Origin: Aureisphaera galaxeae
GTDB taxonomy: Bacteria > Bacteroidota > Bacteroidia > Flavobacteriales > Flavobacteriaceae
Length of the DNA: 64,000 nt
Direction: 5' to 3'
NCBI RefSeq assembly: GCF_028561275.1
Contig: NZ_JAQQTF010000006.1
Coordinates: 310,001-374,000 of the forward strand
Shown piece after piece: positions 16,494 through 26,327 of the stretch (positions within the stretch are counted from its first letter, which is position 1; each line of letters begins with the position of its first letter). Under the pieces are notes generated by a model that was not told the origin of the DNA, searched no databases, and saw nothing but the letters and a program-made list of their open reading frames with translations. The position numbers and the translations under genes are program-made.

Positions 16494-18035
16494 TCACCCC
16501 AACCACCCTTCCCTATCAAGGCTTCTGTACTGTATCGCTTCCGAAATATGATGTCCTTGAATGGAAGCTGAATCCTCCAAATCGGCAATGGTTCGGGCTA
16601 CTTTCAAAATACGGTCGTAAGCCCTTGCAGAAAGTTGTAATCGTTCCATGGCACTCTTCAATAATCCCAAAGAAGCTTCATCCAGTCGGCAAAACTTACG
16701 GATTTGCTTTACCCCCATCTGAGCATTGTAATGAATATGCTCCATTTCCTGAAAGCGCTCCGATTGAAGGAGCCTTGCCCTGGTAACCCGCTCCCGAATC
16801 ACCACACTCGACTCCCCTTTTCGATCTTCACTCAACTTTTCGAAAGGAACGGGAGTCACTTCAATATGGATATCGATACGATCTAATAAAGGTCCCGATA
16901 TCTTACTTAAATACCGTTGCATCTCGGCAGGTGATGACGTTACCGGAGCATTCGGATCGTTAAAATAACCTCCCGGACTGGGATTCATACTGGCAACCAA
17001 CATAAAGCTGGCGGGATAGGTGACGGTGAACCGAGCCCTGGAAATGGTCACATCCCGATCTTCCAACGGCTGTCGCATCACTTCCAAAACACTTCGTTTA
17101 AACTCTGGCAGTTCATCCAAAAACAACACGCCATTATGCGCCAATGAAATCTCTCCAGGTTGGGGATATTGCCCTCCACCCACCAAAGCCACATCCGAAA
17201 TGGTATGATGTGGAGAACGAAAAGGTCGGGAGGTCATTATTCCTCCTTTCTCCAACGTTCTTCCTGCAACACTGTGGATTTTCGTCGTTTCCAATGCTTC
17301 AATCAATGTCAATGGAGGAAGGATGGAAGGTAATCGCTTCGCCAACATCGTCTTCCCCGAACCTGGCGGACCGATCAAAATAATATTGTGTCCTCCCGCA
17401 GCAGCGATCTCCATACACCGCTTAATACTCTCCTGCCCTTTTACATCGGCAAAATCGAATTCAGGATGCTCCAAATGTTCATAGAACTCGGCCTTCATAT
17501 CGATTTGGGTAGGTTCTAATGTTTGTGATTCATCAAAAAAGGCAATCACTTCACTAATGGAACTTACTCCAAAAACATCCAATCCATCCACAATGGCGGC
17601 TTCCTTGGCATTCTGTTCGGGAAGAATAAAGCCCTTGAATCCTTCTTCTTTGGCTTTAATGGCAATGGGCAAAGCTCCTTTAATGGGTTGAAGGGAACCA
17701 TCCAAGGACAATTCGCCCATAATGATAAAATCTTCCAACGAATGTCCTTCCTTAATCTGTCCTGTGGATACCAGAATACCCATGGCCAAGGTCAGGTCAT
17801 AGGCAGATCCTTCCTTACGGAGATCGGCAGGAGCCATGTTTAACGTTATTTTCTTTCCGGGGATTTTGTAGCCATTGTTCTGTAGTGCAGCTGCAATCCG
17901 GTAATTGCTTTCTTTAATGGCATTGTCGGGCAATCCGACCAAATGGTAACCGACTCCTATGTCGGTATTAACTTCTACGGTTATGGTTTGGGCTTCGACT
18001 CCAAACACAGCACTCCCATACACTTTGGTAAGCAT
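16494..18035 (-). CDS. comM: ComM/YifB-family Mg-chelatase-like AAA+ ATPase
   Basis: 513 residues, full length for the family. N-terminal Lon-protease-like fold (about 1-170), AAA+ core with Walker [11 protein letters not shown] (about 220) and Walker [11 protein letters not shown], the Mg_chelatase signature RSPHHTISD, sensor region [10 protein letters not shown], and a C-terminal helical domain. ComM is a hexameric helicase that extends branch migration during natural transformation and recombination. The gene stops at 16494 with REGWLG. Its last codons contain the 17-bp block duplicated at 12924-12940. comM is a known island insertion target in other bacteria (Acinetobacter resistance islands). 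Confidence 0.96.
   Translation of the reverse strand: MLTKVYGSAVFGVEAQTITVEVNTDIGVGYHLVGLPDNAIKESNYRIAAALQNNGYKIPGKKITLNMAPADLRKEGSAYDLTLAMGILVSTGQIKEGHSLEDFIIMGELSLDGSLQPIKGALPIAIKAKEEGFKGFILPEQNAKEAAIVDGLDVFGVSSISEVIAFFDESQTLEPTQIDMKAEFYEHLEHPEFDFADVKGQESIKRCMEIAAAGGHNIILIGPPGSGKTMLAKRLPSILPPLTLIEALETTKIHSVAGRTLEKGGIMTSRPFRSPHHTISDVALVGGGQYPQPGEISLAHNGVLFLDELPEFKRSVLEVMRQPLEDRDVTISRARFTVTYPASFMLVASMNPSPGGYFNDPNAPVTSSPAEMQRYLSKISGPLLDRIDIHIEVTPVPFEKLSEDRKGESSVVIRERVTRARLLQSERFQEMEHIHYNAQMGVKQIRKFCRLDEASLGLLKSAMERLQLSARAYDRILKVARTIADLEDSASIQGHHISEAIQYRSLDREGWLG
16533..16549 (+). repeat. 17-bp direct repeat flanking the CHAT/nuclease operon, right copy (in comM)
   Basis: TATCGCTTCCGAAATAT within the last 20 codons of comM; identical to 12924-12940. 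Confidence 0.65.
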
Positions 18036-18110
18036 AGATCATAATTCTTCAATTAAGGGAGTAGAACGAAGTTAGAAATTTCGGGGAAAAGTCTGTAGTG
18101 AATGATGGAA

Positions 18111-19865
18111 TTATTTCACAGAAATAAACTTTTTTAACGAAACAGGAACGCCATTTCCGGTAAAGCCCTCCAACGATACCTCATAAGTGCCTGTATTATC
18201 CGATGTATAGAACTCCCAAACACCATTGGATTCATTAACTTCCGCATTGGGTTCCCATAACAACTGACTTCTAAAATCGGGCATTCTATTTCCGCCGTAG
18301 TCCATATACGATTGAGAGAAGTATGATTTCTTAGGCTGTGTAGTAAACAAACCGATCTTAGCCACATAGTCCTCCGTAAGGGATTCGTAAAAGTCGCCTG
18401 TGAGTGTCTCTATGATAATCACTCCTTGAAAAACCTCAGCTCCCAAGAAATACTTGTCTCTCACAATACTCACGGTCTTTATTTTTCTAGCGGGATAGTC
18501 CAATAACTTCTGTTGATCCTGCACCACAATCCCATCCACAATAATTAAAGGCGGGAAATCCGATACCAAGGTATTTTCATAGGCACGGACAGAGAAAACG
18601 GTTTCTCCTCCCACATTCTTGGTCCAGGCATCGTCTATAAACTCTAAAAAAGTCTCCTTTACCGTGTTGAATCGCTTATAATCATCCAAATTATACGCCC
18701 TTCCCCGCTTTCCGTAAAAAGGTGGGCTTGCTAAGGGAAGTTTAATGGTGTCGGGTTTTAATTCGTAGTATCCATTCTCTATCTGATTGTACACACTACG
18801 CTTCAAAATAATATCCTCTAAATCCTTCGTAATGGTAAATCCCTTGAATTCAAGATCATCATAGGCCAAAGGAGCGTGCTTAGATACTACAATCTCATAA
18901 TCGGATGCCGTATCCCCTAGTACCTGAAAGGTGGCATTCTCATCATTAAATTCATCCTGCAATACGAAGTAGAAAATCCCTTCGGGATTGGTGTTGGCGA
19001 TTTTGGTAACAAAATCCTGTCCAGGAATGGACAAAGCAACCTTCGCATTACCAGCAGGACTGCCATTCGCTTTGGAAGTAATCGTACCCCAAACCACTTC
19101 TCCCCGTAATTCTGGAAGAAACATGGACGAACCTATCGATAGGCTTTTTGTGGTCTGCTTATCTATATAATTTTGACTGCTCTTTTCTGAAAACGGAACC
19201 ACGGCATCCAATTTCCGAACGGAAAGGGAGTAGCTCCCCGCCTTCACATCATAATCGCCCGTACTTACCTGAAGACGAACCTTCTCGCGTTTATCGTAGG
19301 ATAATTTGTCCGTCTTTAGTTGAATGGCCCCATTATTTGGGTTTATCGGCGTTATATTGTTATCGTAAGGAGCAATGGCTGCAGCCGAATTTTCCGAAGA
19401 AGTCAATATGTTTCCTTGAGAGCTCCGATATGGATTGATAATGGCTATATCACTTTCAAAAAAGGCCCCTTCCCCAGCATTACGCATCCATTGGGTATAC
19501 GCAATCAATTTATAGCTTCCAGACGAAACACCTACAGGTAAAAAGAAATCTCCCTGCGCCATTCCATTGTTCAAACGGACTTTATGGCGAAACACCGTAG
19601 TCTTGTCCTCACCGACCAACTCTACATAAGCGACCTTGCTTAACGAACTCATTTCTTTGGTAGCTCGGTTTTTGCAATAGACCTTGTAATACAGGTACTC
19701 GCCAGCAAGGAGCAAATCGGTATTATGATGCACGAAGATCTCCTCTTGGGGAATTGTCTTATATCCCTGTAATATTTCTTGGGTGGCAATCACCGTTTGC
19801 CCAAAGGTGTTTTGAAAACACCACACACTTAAACTAAGAACCAATAGTCGTTTTATCATTGCCAT
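18111..19865 (-). CDS. Secreted MG2/plug-domain protein of the DUF4249-TonB receptor operon
   Basis: 584 residues with signal peptide (to about 22, ending NTFGQ). The first half has macroglobulin-like beta domains typical of Bacteroidota outer-membrane accessory proteins (YLYYKVYC; later KLSYDKREKVRLQVS). The segment around 440-500 (PPLIIVDGIVV, ARKIKTVSIVRDKYF) resembles a TonB-receptor plug domain without a barrel. Last gene of a coupled operon with three DUF4249 lipoproteins and a TonB-dependent receptor; it starts 6 bp after the last DUF4249 gene. Likely periplasmic or outer-membrane associated. Substrate unknown. The start is ATG at 19865, with a second in-frame ATG at 19859. Confidence 0.75.
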   Translation of the reverse strand: MAMIKRLLVLSLSVWCFQNTFGQTVIATQEILQGYKTIPQEEIFVHHNTDLLLAGEYLYYKVYCKNRATKEMSSLSKVAYVELVGEDKTTVFRHKVRLNNGMAQGDFFLPVGVSSGSYKLIAYTQWMRNAGEGAFFESDIAIINPYRSSQGNILTSSENSAAAIAPYDNNITPINPNNGAIQLKTDKLSYDKREKVRLQVSTGDYDVKAGSYSLSVRKLDAVVPFSEKSSQNYIDKQTTKSLSIGSSMFLPELRGEVVWGTITSKANGSPAGNAKVALSIPGQDFVTKIANTNPEGIFYFVLQDEFNDENATFQVLGDTASDYEIVVSKHAPLAYDDLEFKGFTITKDLEDIILKRSVYNQIENGYYELKPDTIKLPLASPPFYGKRGRAYNLDDYKRFNTVKETFLEFIDDAWTKNVGGETVFSVRAYENTLVSDFPPLIIVDGIVVQDQQKLLDYPARKIKTVSIVRDKYFLGAEVFQGVIIIETLTGDFYESLTEDYVAKIGLFTTQPKKSYFSQSYMDYGGNRMPDFRSQLLWEPNAEVNESNGVWEFYTSDNTGTYEVSLEGFTGNGVPVSLKKFISVK

Positions 19866-19871
19866 TAATTT

Positions 19872-21074
19872 TTAATCTTCCCAGAAATCTGGAACTACAT
19901 TCGAACCCAATGCCGTACAATCGCCACAAGCCCTAGCTACCACGTAGTAAGGTCCTGGAAAAACATCATTGGGTGAAAAATTTTCTCTTAGGAATCGTAT
20001 TTCGTTATTTCGTATACCTGTGACCAATCCTCCACAGGTTCCTGCCGGCGTAAACTGTGGCGGGGCAATTTCGGTGCAACCAGAAGGATAGGGTGGTAAG
20101 GTTTCGTTAGGGAAAAAATCTTCATAGTCGAAGTACAATCGTCGTTCAGAAACACTAGCCACTTCGAAAAAGCCAACTACTTTCTCCTCTTGATTGGTAG
20201 CAGACCGGATGTTGCCTTCGAAAAAGCCTGGCTGATTCTGAGAAAAAAGGCTTTCACTCTCCGAAAGCTCATTCAATAATCTATAATAGGTAAAGGCCTC
20301 TTGCGATTGTGCGTATTGACGTAACAAAATGCTGTAACGATGTGAAATGATATAGTTGTCGGCATCTAAAAAACGAACAAGATGCCGCTGTACCCTACTT
20401 TCGGAAAGGCCACTGGTATTGACCAGATTTACATCCGTGGAAGCGACTGTGTTAAAGCATATACGCTCTTCTTGCTCCCGAATGCCCAACTGTACATCGC
20501 AATTATCGGAAGCAATCATGGAGATCGAATTCCATAAAGGTGCTATGATCTTATAGGTTTCCAAATATTCATATCGGTAATAATCGGCGGTACCTGTTGG
20601 ATCGAAACTATCTACATATATAGAAACTCCATCATCACCAAAATCGCTGGCTTCCCGAACTGCATACACATCCTCAATGGGTACCTCGGTCACCATTTGC
20701 GTGGATCGACTTTGATAACTGCTACCATCGTTGGTTTCAATATGCAGTTCATAATTGGTATTGGGGCTGGCGGCATAGGCAGAAGTGGATAGGTAAAGGC
20801 CAGGTTCCAAAGATTCTTGGAAAGAAATCATCCCATCATCAGAATCCATCCACACCCGTGCTCCCGATTCGGGAGTTGGGCCGTCCTCTTCAAATCTATA
20901 CGTTCGACTCAAACGAATTTGTTGTGGCTTGGTTTCATCGGTAATAGTAGCTTCTACCACCAAAGCGCTTTCCAATTCTTGGGTGTTGAAAGAAACCTCT
21001 TCCACACAACCCATCGATACAAGAAGGGCCAATACCACAAAAGCTTTATATATCTTTATTATTCTTCTGATCAT
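19872..21074 (-). CDS. DUF4249 lipoprotein, copy 3
   Basis: About 400 residues. Lipoprotein signal ending VSMGC, then the family's opening motif (LESALVVEATITDE, IRLSRTY) and its Cys-containing C-terminal end (CGDCTALGSNVVPDFWE). I chose ATG 21074 because it overlaps the previous stop as ATGA, the same coupling seen at the other junctions; a start at 21083 is possible. Clearly a paralog of the two genes before it. DUF4249 proteins are outer-membrane lipoproteins encoded beside TonB receptors; a SusD-like or plug-associated role is suspected but not established. Confidence 0.88.
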   Translation of the reverse strand: MIRRIIKIYKAFVVLALLVSMGCVEEVSFNTQELESALVVEATITDETKPQQIRLSRTYRFEEDGPTPESGARVWMDSDDGMISFQESLEPGLYLSTSAYAASPNTNYELHIETNDGSSYQSRSTQMVTEVPIEDVYAVREASDFGDDGVSIYVDSFDPTGTADYYRYEYLETYKIIAPLWNSISMIASDNCDVQLGIREQEERICFNTVASTDVNLVNTSGLSESRVQRHLVRFLDADNYIISHRYSILLRQYAQSQEAFTYYRLLNELSESESLFSQNQPGFFEGNIRSATNQEEKVVGFFEVASVSERRLYFDYEDFFPNETLPPYPSGCTEIAPPQFTPAGTCGGLVTGIRNNEIRFLRENFSPNDVFPGPYYVVARACGDCTALGSNVVPDFWED

Positions 21075-22306
21075 TCTTCCCAAAATTCTGGTACTACGTT
21101 ACTTCCCAAAAGCGTACAGTCGCCACAAACAGCATCGGCCACAAAATAGGGTCCCATTTCCGTGGTTTCCGGTAGTGGATTATCCCTGGTATACACCACT
21201 TCTTCATTCAATAAAGCAAAAATGAGCCCTCCACAACGATCTGTAGGATGCCCTAAATCTCGAGGCGGGGCAAATTCCGTACAACCAGAAACATAAGGGG
21301 GCAATGGGCCATCGGGAATAAGATCCCTAAAATTGAAAAACAGACGTTTGGTCGCCACATGGGATACTTCGAAAAAACCTACCACCTTTTCCTCACTATC
21401 GGTTTCTGAAATGATATTACCATCGAAAAATCCGGGCTGACTCTGAGAAAAAATGCTCCCTTGCCCCGAAAATTCCTGCAAGGTCGCATAATAGGTGTGC
21501 GCTTCCCTAGATTGCACAAACTGCTTCACTTCTATACTATAGCGATGCGTAATACGGTAATCGTCTCTAGGAATTCGACGCACCTGAAACCGCTCCAGTC
21601 GATCTTCACTCAAAGAAAGAGTATTACCTATGACAATCTTATCCGAAAATTCAGTTCTATAACATACTCTTTTCTCTTCCTCTTTAAGAACTGTTGCTAC
21701 CTCGCAAGCAGGCCAAGTGGGGTCTATCACTATCAAATCTTCCAATCGCCAAAGGGGAGCAATTACTTTAAAGGTTTCCACATAGGTGAATCGGTAGAAC
21801 TGTGATTCTCCATCAGGATCGAAACTATCCACAAAAATGGATACTCCGTCATCTCCAAAATCGTCTACCTCCCGTTCTACGTATAGCTCGGCTATATCCG
21901 TATCCTTGGTTAATTGTGTATTGGCAGAGCTATATTGTCGGCCATCACTCGTTCTAATAAGCAACTTGTAGTCTATATTGGGCACAGCACTGAAACTATC
22001 ATTGGAAACGTACCTTCCGCTTTCTTCTTCCGTAAACGTGATCGTTCCATTGCCACTTTCTATTGTCACTGCAGCGCCAGATTCCGCAGTAGGCCCATCG
22101 GCTTCGAAGGCATACGTACGACTCAGTAAAATTTCATGTTGCTTGTTTTCATCGGTTATGATGGCTTCGATAACCAAAGCACTTTCCAGTTCCTCAGTTT
22201 CGAAGGCCACTTCCTCAACACACCCAGTAAAAACAAGCAGGGTGCAAGCAAGACTAACTATTTTATGGGGAATCATTGTTTTCATTTTCTTTTTTACTTC
22301 TTTCAT
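21071..22306 (-). CDS. DUF4249 lipoprotein, copy 2
   Basis: About 411 residues. Lipobox VFTGC; family motifs LESALVIEAIITDE and LLSRTYAF; C-terminus CGDCTLLGSNVVPEFWEE, nearly the same as in copies 1 and 3. Start ATG 22306 overlaps the stop of copy 1 by ATGA; ATG 22285 (MKTMIPHK) would give a tidier signal peptide. Reading further upstream (to 22360) would overlap copy 1 by 57 nt and is unlikely. Closer in sequence to copy 3 than to copy 1, suggesting that the 2/3 duplication is the younger one. Confidence 0.88.
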   Translation of the reverse strand: MKEVKKKMKTMIPHKIVSLACTLLVFTGCVEEVAFETEELESALVIEAIITDENKQHEILLSRTYAFEADGPTAESGAAVTIESGNGTITFTEEESGRYVSNDSFSAVPNIDYKLLIRTSDGRQYSSANTQLTKDTDIAELYVEREVDDFGDDGVSIFVDSFDPDGESQFYRFTYVETFKVIAPLWRLEDLIVIDPTWPACEVATVLKEEEKRVCYRTEFSDKIVIGNTLSLSEDRLERFQVRRIPRDDYRITHRYSIEVKQFVQSREAHTYYATLQEFSGQGSIFSQSQPGFFDGNIISETDSEEKVVGFFEVSHVATKRLFFNFRDLIPDGPLPPYVSGCTEFAPPRDLGHPTDRCGGLIFALLNEEVVYTRDNPLPETTEMGPYFVADAVCGDCTLLGSNVVPEFWEE

Positions 22307-23559
22307 TCTACCCAAAATTCTGGAACCTCTATACTTCCAAATAACGTACAATCGCCGCATTCTTTGGGAACGAGATCGTACGGACCATCTAATGGAAAGA
22401 AAAAGGGCGGATCATCATAAAATTCCTGATCCAAGTTTATTTCAAAAAACAAATACCTGTCCCTTGGCAAATCCTCTAAAATAAGAGGACCACAATCTTC
22501 GAAAGGCGGGAAAGAGTATTTATCATAGTGTATAGGTGCATAAACATCACAAAATCGCACTTGTGAGGGGATATCTACATCGGGGAAGAAATCCACATAG
22601 TTAAAAAAGATGCGCTGCGACGTTACATAGGAAACATCAAAAAATCCAATGGTTAGCAATTCGGAGTCTGAAGACTGCACATTTCCAGTAAGGTATCCAG
22701 GCTGAACCTGAGAAAAGGTATTGGGCTGCTCCTGAAAGTCCAACAGGCGATCAAAATAAAAATAGGCATCGCTAGACTGCGTATATTGTTTTACTTCTAT
22801 AGAATATCGCTGCCCAATAATGTAATTATCACTATCTATCTGCCGCACCTTAAATCGGGAGACTTCATTGGTATTTAACCCTTCTGTACTTATTTGTAAT
22901 ACCTCGGTATTCCTAACTGTGTTATAACATATCTCTTTGTTTACCTCTTTATCAAACAACTCCACATCGCAAAAGGCCCATCTGGGATCGGTAATAATTA
23001 GATTGAACCTACTGTATTTGGGTGCAACGATCTTATAGGTTTCTTCGAATTGATATCGATAATAATTAGTGGTGTTATCCGGCGCATTACTGTCTACAAA
23101 AATGGAAAGCACGGGTTGCCCATTGTTCCCTACTTCACGTTCGGCATACAATCGCTCCAAACTACTGGGTGTGGTTAATTGCCTCGGAGTCGAAGAATAA
23201 ACTTCTCCATTGTTGGTCTGGATTCTCAGGGTATAATTTACATTGGGCTGTGCTGCAAATGGCTCCACGGAAGTATACACGCCGTCCTCCACTTCTTCAA
23301 AAGGAATGGTTTCTGTATCGGTTTCTACAAATACTTGGGCGTTCCTTTCGGGGGTAGCGCTCATAATAGTGTCGCTAAATCCATGACTGCGACTTAACAG
23401 CACCTCCTGTTTTTTGTTTTCATTGGAAATGATGGTTTCAATAATAAGTGCATTCTCAAGATTTTGGGTATCGAACCCAATTTCTTCGTAGCAGGAAGCA
23501 GTAACAATTAGTATCGTTACAGTTCCCCATGCACTATATGTCCTCCACCACTGCTTCAT
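22303..23559 (-). CDS. DUF4249 lipoprotein, copy 1
   Basis: 418 residues. Lipobox VTASC; LENALIIETIISNENK and LLSRSHGF match the family opening; the C-terminus has CGDCTLFGSIEVPEFW. It starts at 23559 as TAATG with the receptor stop, so the receptor and this lipoprotein are translationally coupled. More divergent than copies 2 and 3. Confidence 0.88.
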   Translation of the reverse strand: MKQWWRTYSAWGTVTILIVTASCYEEIGFDTQNLENALIIETIISNENKKQEVLLSRSHGFSDTIMSATPERNAQVFVETDTETIPFEEVEDGVYTSVEPFAAQPNVNYTLRIQTNNGEVYSSTPRQLTTPSSLERLYAEREVGNNGQPVLSIFVDSNAPDNTTNYYRYQFEETYKIVAPKYSRFNLIITDPRWAFCDVELFDKEVNKEICYNTVRNTEVLQISTEGLNTNEVSRFKVRQIDSDNYIIGQRYSIEVKQYTQSSDAYFYFDRLLDFQEQPNTFSQVQPGYLTGNVQSSDSELLTIGFFDVSYVTSQRIFFNYVDFFPDVDIPSQVRFCDVYAPIHYDKYSFPPFEDCGPLILEDLPRDRYLFFEINLDQEFYDDPPFFFPLDGPYDLVPKECGDCTLFGSIEVPEFWVE

Positions 23560-26327
23560 TAAAATTTGAAATTATATGTGATTGTAGGTACAGGAATGGA
23601 AAAGATTGAACTTTGCAATGCCTTTACCTGTCCTTCTTCCGTCACAAAGAATACCGAATAGGGATTATTCCTGCCCAGGACATTGTAAATAGAAATGTTC
23701 CAAAAACTATGGGCCAGTTTGTCATTCTTATGGTTTCCCTCTACATTGAAACTGATATCGAAACGATAATAATCTGGAATACGGAACTTATTCCGTTCGC
23801 TATAGAGTACAAATTCTGAATTATTGATAAAGAAGTTCCCAACGGGTACTGTTACGGGTCTTCCTGTCTGATATACAAAATTGGCCGAGAAACTGAATCG
23901 CTTGGTCAACTTGTAATTCGCTACTAGACTAATATCGTGTGGCTTATCGAAATTACTCGGGAAATAATTTCCGTTATTAATGGTCTCTTCAGAAAAGGCA
24001 CTTTCAAATTTCTGTTCAGATCGGGAATAGGTATAGCCTAACCAACCGTTTAGATTCCCTTTTCGTTTGCGCAGTAGAAATTCCACCCCATAAGCCCTTC
24101 CTTCTCCCTGAAGCACTTCAGTTTCGATGGTCTCATTCAATAGCAATTCGGCACCGGTTTTAAAGTCCAATACATTGTCTAAAGTCTTATAGTAGCCCTC
24201 CAAACTGATTTCGAACATATTGTCATTTAGGTTCTTGTAAAAACCTAGGGAGTACTGACTCGCCTCTTGGGGTTTTATATTAAGATCGGATAGTTTCCAA
24301 GTATCGGTAGGCGAAACCGTGGTGTTGTTCGTAAGGGTATGTATGTACTGATAGGTGGTATTAAAACTTGCCTTTACCGAAAGGTCTGATGTAAGGAAAT
24401 AACGCGTAGACAATCTAAATTCTGGCCCTCCATACGTTTCTATGGATTCATTATCGGCAAATTCGCGACTTTCGATAAAAGTGGCTTCATTTCTGGGAAG
24501 TCCATCGGCATAAATATTCTGGGATCCCGGCCCTAAAGCCGAAAAGTACGAATACCGTATCCCTGCACTGAGTTGCCATTCGTCCGTCACATTCCAATCG
24601 TCCGAAATAAACAAAGCAGACTCCCATCCCTTTTCGTCGGGGATTGTAAGCGGAATTACACTCGATCCGTTAATGGGTTCTATTTCACCCGGACTCACAT
24701 TGTAGAGCTTCGAAGCCAGACCATAACTCAATGTATGATTGTCCCCAACATTGGACTCCATCTTCAACTTCAGCTTGGTTTCGTTAAGGTCGTAACCTAA
24801 ATCGAAATCATTATTGGATTGCCCATCGAACTCAATTCCGAACTGATAGTTACTATTGGAAATCGCGATGCTACCTCGGTGATTTTCGTTAAACTCATGA
24901 TTCCAACGCAAAGAAGCCATTCTGTTGGAATAGCTATACAGAGAATCGGATGTGATACTGAAGGCATCATTGCTATAGTAGCCGGTAAACTTTATATCGT
25001 CCTTCTCGCCTATTTTATGGTTGTACTTAGCAATGACATCGAAGAAATTGGCTTCACTGTTTTGAAGGGCCTCATCGTCCAAGGAACGAAGAATCCAATT
25101 GGAATAGGTACTCCTACCCCCTACCAAAAAAGCTCCTTTTTCCTTTTCTATAGGCACTTCTACCGAAAGACTTCCGGTAACGGGACCAATGGAGCCTTCT
25201 GCCGAGAATTTCTCTGTATTGGCGTCCTTGGTAATGATATCTACTACCGAAGAAAGACGTCCTCCATATTCGGCAGGAATATTCCCTTTGTAAATTTTGG
25301 CGTCTTCGGTAGTAAAGGGATTAATTCCCGAAAATATACCGAAGAAATGGGTTGGATTGTACACCACACCATCATCCAACAAGATAAGGTTCTGATCTTC
25401 CTTACCTCCCCTTACATTGAATCCTGAGCTACCTTCTCCAGCCGTGGTAATACCAGGCAAGGTAGTCGCGACTTTTAAAATATCACGCTCCCCCAGAACC
25501 AGAGGAATGTTTTTAATTTCTTTTACGTCTATTTCGGTAACTCCGGTAGAAACTTCGGCTACATTCTGCTTAGCGCTTCCTTCCAAAACAACAGCATCCA
25601 ATTGCTCCAGTCCTTCTTCTAGGGTGATATCCAATTGTCCATTGTTATAGATGATAATTCTCTTCTGAAGGTTTCGGAATCCAAGGGAACGGATCTCAAT
25701 CCTATTCACTCCGGGACGCAATGTAATACGATAGGCCCCACTTGCATTGGTGGTGGTTCCCAATCCTGAATTCCTTACCACCAAAGTAACATTGGGCAAA
25801 GGCTTACCATCTTCATCGCTTATGGTTCCACTCAGTGTAAAACTACTCGCATTGTTGCCCTTGGTCTCCTTTCCTATCCGTACCGTTTCCATAGGGGTAT
25901 TTCCTCCCGTGTTGGTAATGGTATTAAAGATGGGAGTAACCGTTTTCCCTACAGGTTGATCCGTAGGTTGTGGATCGGTGGTTTCTTCTTTTCCGAAAAA
26001 TTCCTCAGGCAACTGATCGTAGATAATGTTATTCTGCGTGAGAATAACCTTGTCCCCATCGAGTATGTAATAGTTTATAATGGTATCTGTAAAAAGGTCA
26101 TTAAGCACCTCCTCTAAAGGAGTTTCGGTATAATTGGCCGTAATGCGCTTCTCTTTTAACCATTCGTCTACAAAATAGAATTGTAGGCCAGTAGCCGATT
26201 CAATCTTTAGTAAGGCTTCTTTTAAGCCTTCATCTTGAAATGACACGGTAATTGTCTTCGTTTCTTGGGCCGATATCAGTACGGGTAGCAGGACCATAGC
26301 CCACAGGAATAACCATTTCTTCATCAT
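23559..26327 (-). CDS. TonB-dependent receptor with STN and carboxypeptidase-like domains
   Basis: 922 residues. Signal peptide (to about 20), secretin/TonB short N-terminal domain (about 22-95; KTITVSFQDEGLKEALLKIE), a carboxypeptidase-D regulatory-like domain (about 160-245; GTISDEDGKPLPNVTLVVR), plug (about 260-365; FNVRGGKEDQNLILLDD) and a beta-barrel ending in Phe (PTITYNFKF). It imports an unknown substrate across the outer membrane using TonB energy. An STN domain often talks to an anti-sigma factor, but no FecR/sigma pair is in the window. Coupled by ATGA to the gene before it and by TAATG to DUF4249 copy 1. An alternative ATG lies one codon later. Confidence 0.93.
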   Translation of the reverse strand: MMKKWLFLWAMVLLPVLISAQETKTITVSFQDEGLKEALLKIESATGLQFYFVDEWLKEKRITANYTETPLEEVLNDLFTDTIINYYILDGDKVILTQNNIIYDQLPEEFFGKEETTDPQPTDQPVGKTVTPIFNTITNTGGNTPMETVRIGKETKGNNASSFTLSGTISDEDGKPLPNVTLVVRNSGLGTTTNASGAYRITLRPGVNRIEIRSLGFRNLQKRIIIYNNGQLDITLEEGLEQLDAVVLEGSAKQNVAEVSTGVTEIDVKEIKNIPLVLGERDILKVATTLPGITTAGEGSSGFNVRGGKEDQNLILLDDGVVYNPTHFFGIFSGINPFTTEDAKIYKGNIPAEYGGRLSSVVDIITKDANTEKFSAEGSIGPVTGSLSVEVPIEKEKGAFLVGGRSTYSNWILRSLDDEALQNSEANFFDVIAKYNHKIGEKDDIKFTGYYSNDAFSITSDSLYSYSNRMASLRWNHEFNENHRGSIAISNSNYQFGIEFDGQSNNDFDLGYDLNETKLKLKMESNVGDNHTLSYGLASKLYNVSPGEIEPINGSSVIPLTIPDEKGWESALFISDDWNVTDEWQLSAGIRYSYFSALGPGSQNIYADGLPRNEATFIESREFADNESIETYGGPEFRLSTRYFLTSDLSVKASFNTTYQYIHTLTNNTTVSPTDTWKLSDLNIKPQEASQYSLGFYKNLNDNMFEISLEGYYKTLDNVLDFKTGAELLLNETIETEVLQGEGRAYGVEFLLRKRKGNLNGWLGYTYSRSEQKFESAFSEETINNGNYFPSNFDKPHDISLVANYKLTKRFSFSANFVYQTGRPVTVPVGNFFINNSEFVLYSERNKFRIPDYYRFDISFNVEGNHKNDKLAHSFWNISIYNVLGRNNPYSVFFVTEEGQVKALQSSIFSIPVPTITYNFKF

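Noticed and set aside
22307-22360. Longer N-terminus for DUF4249 copy 2
   Set aside because: It would overlap copy 1 by 57 nt and precede the lipoprotein signal; ATGA coupling at 22306 is more natural.
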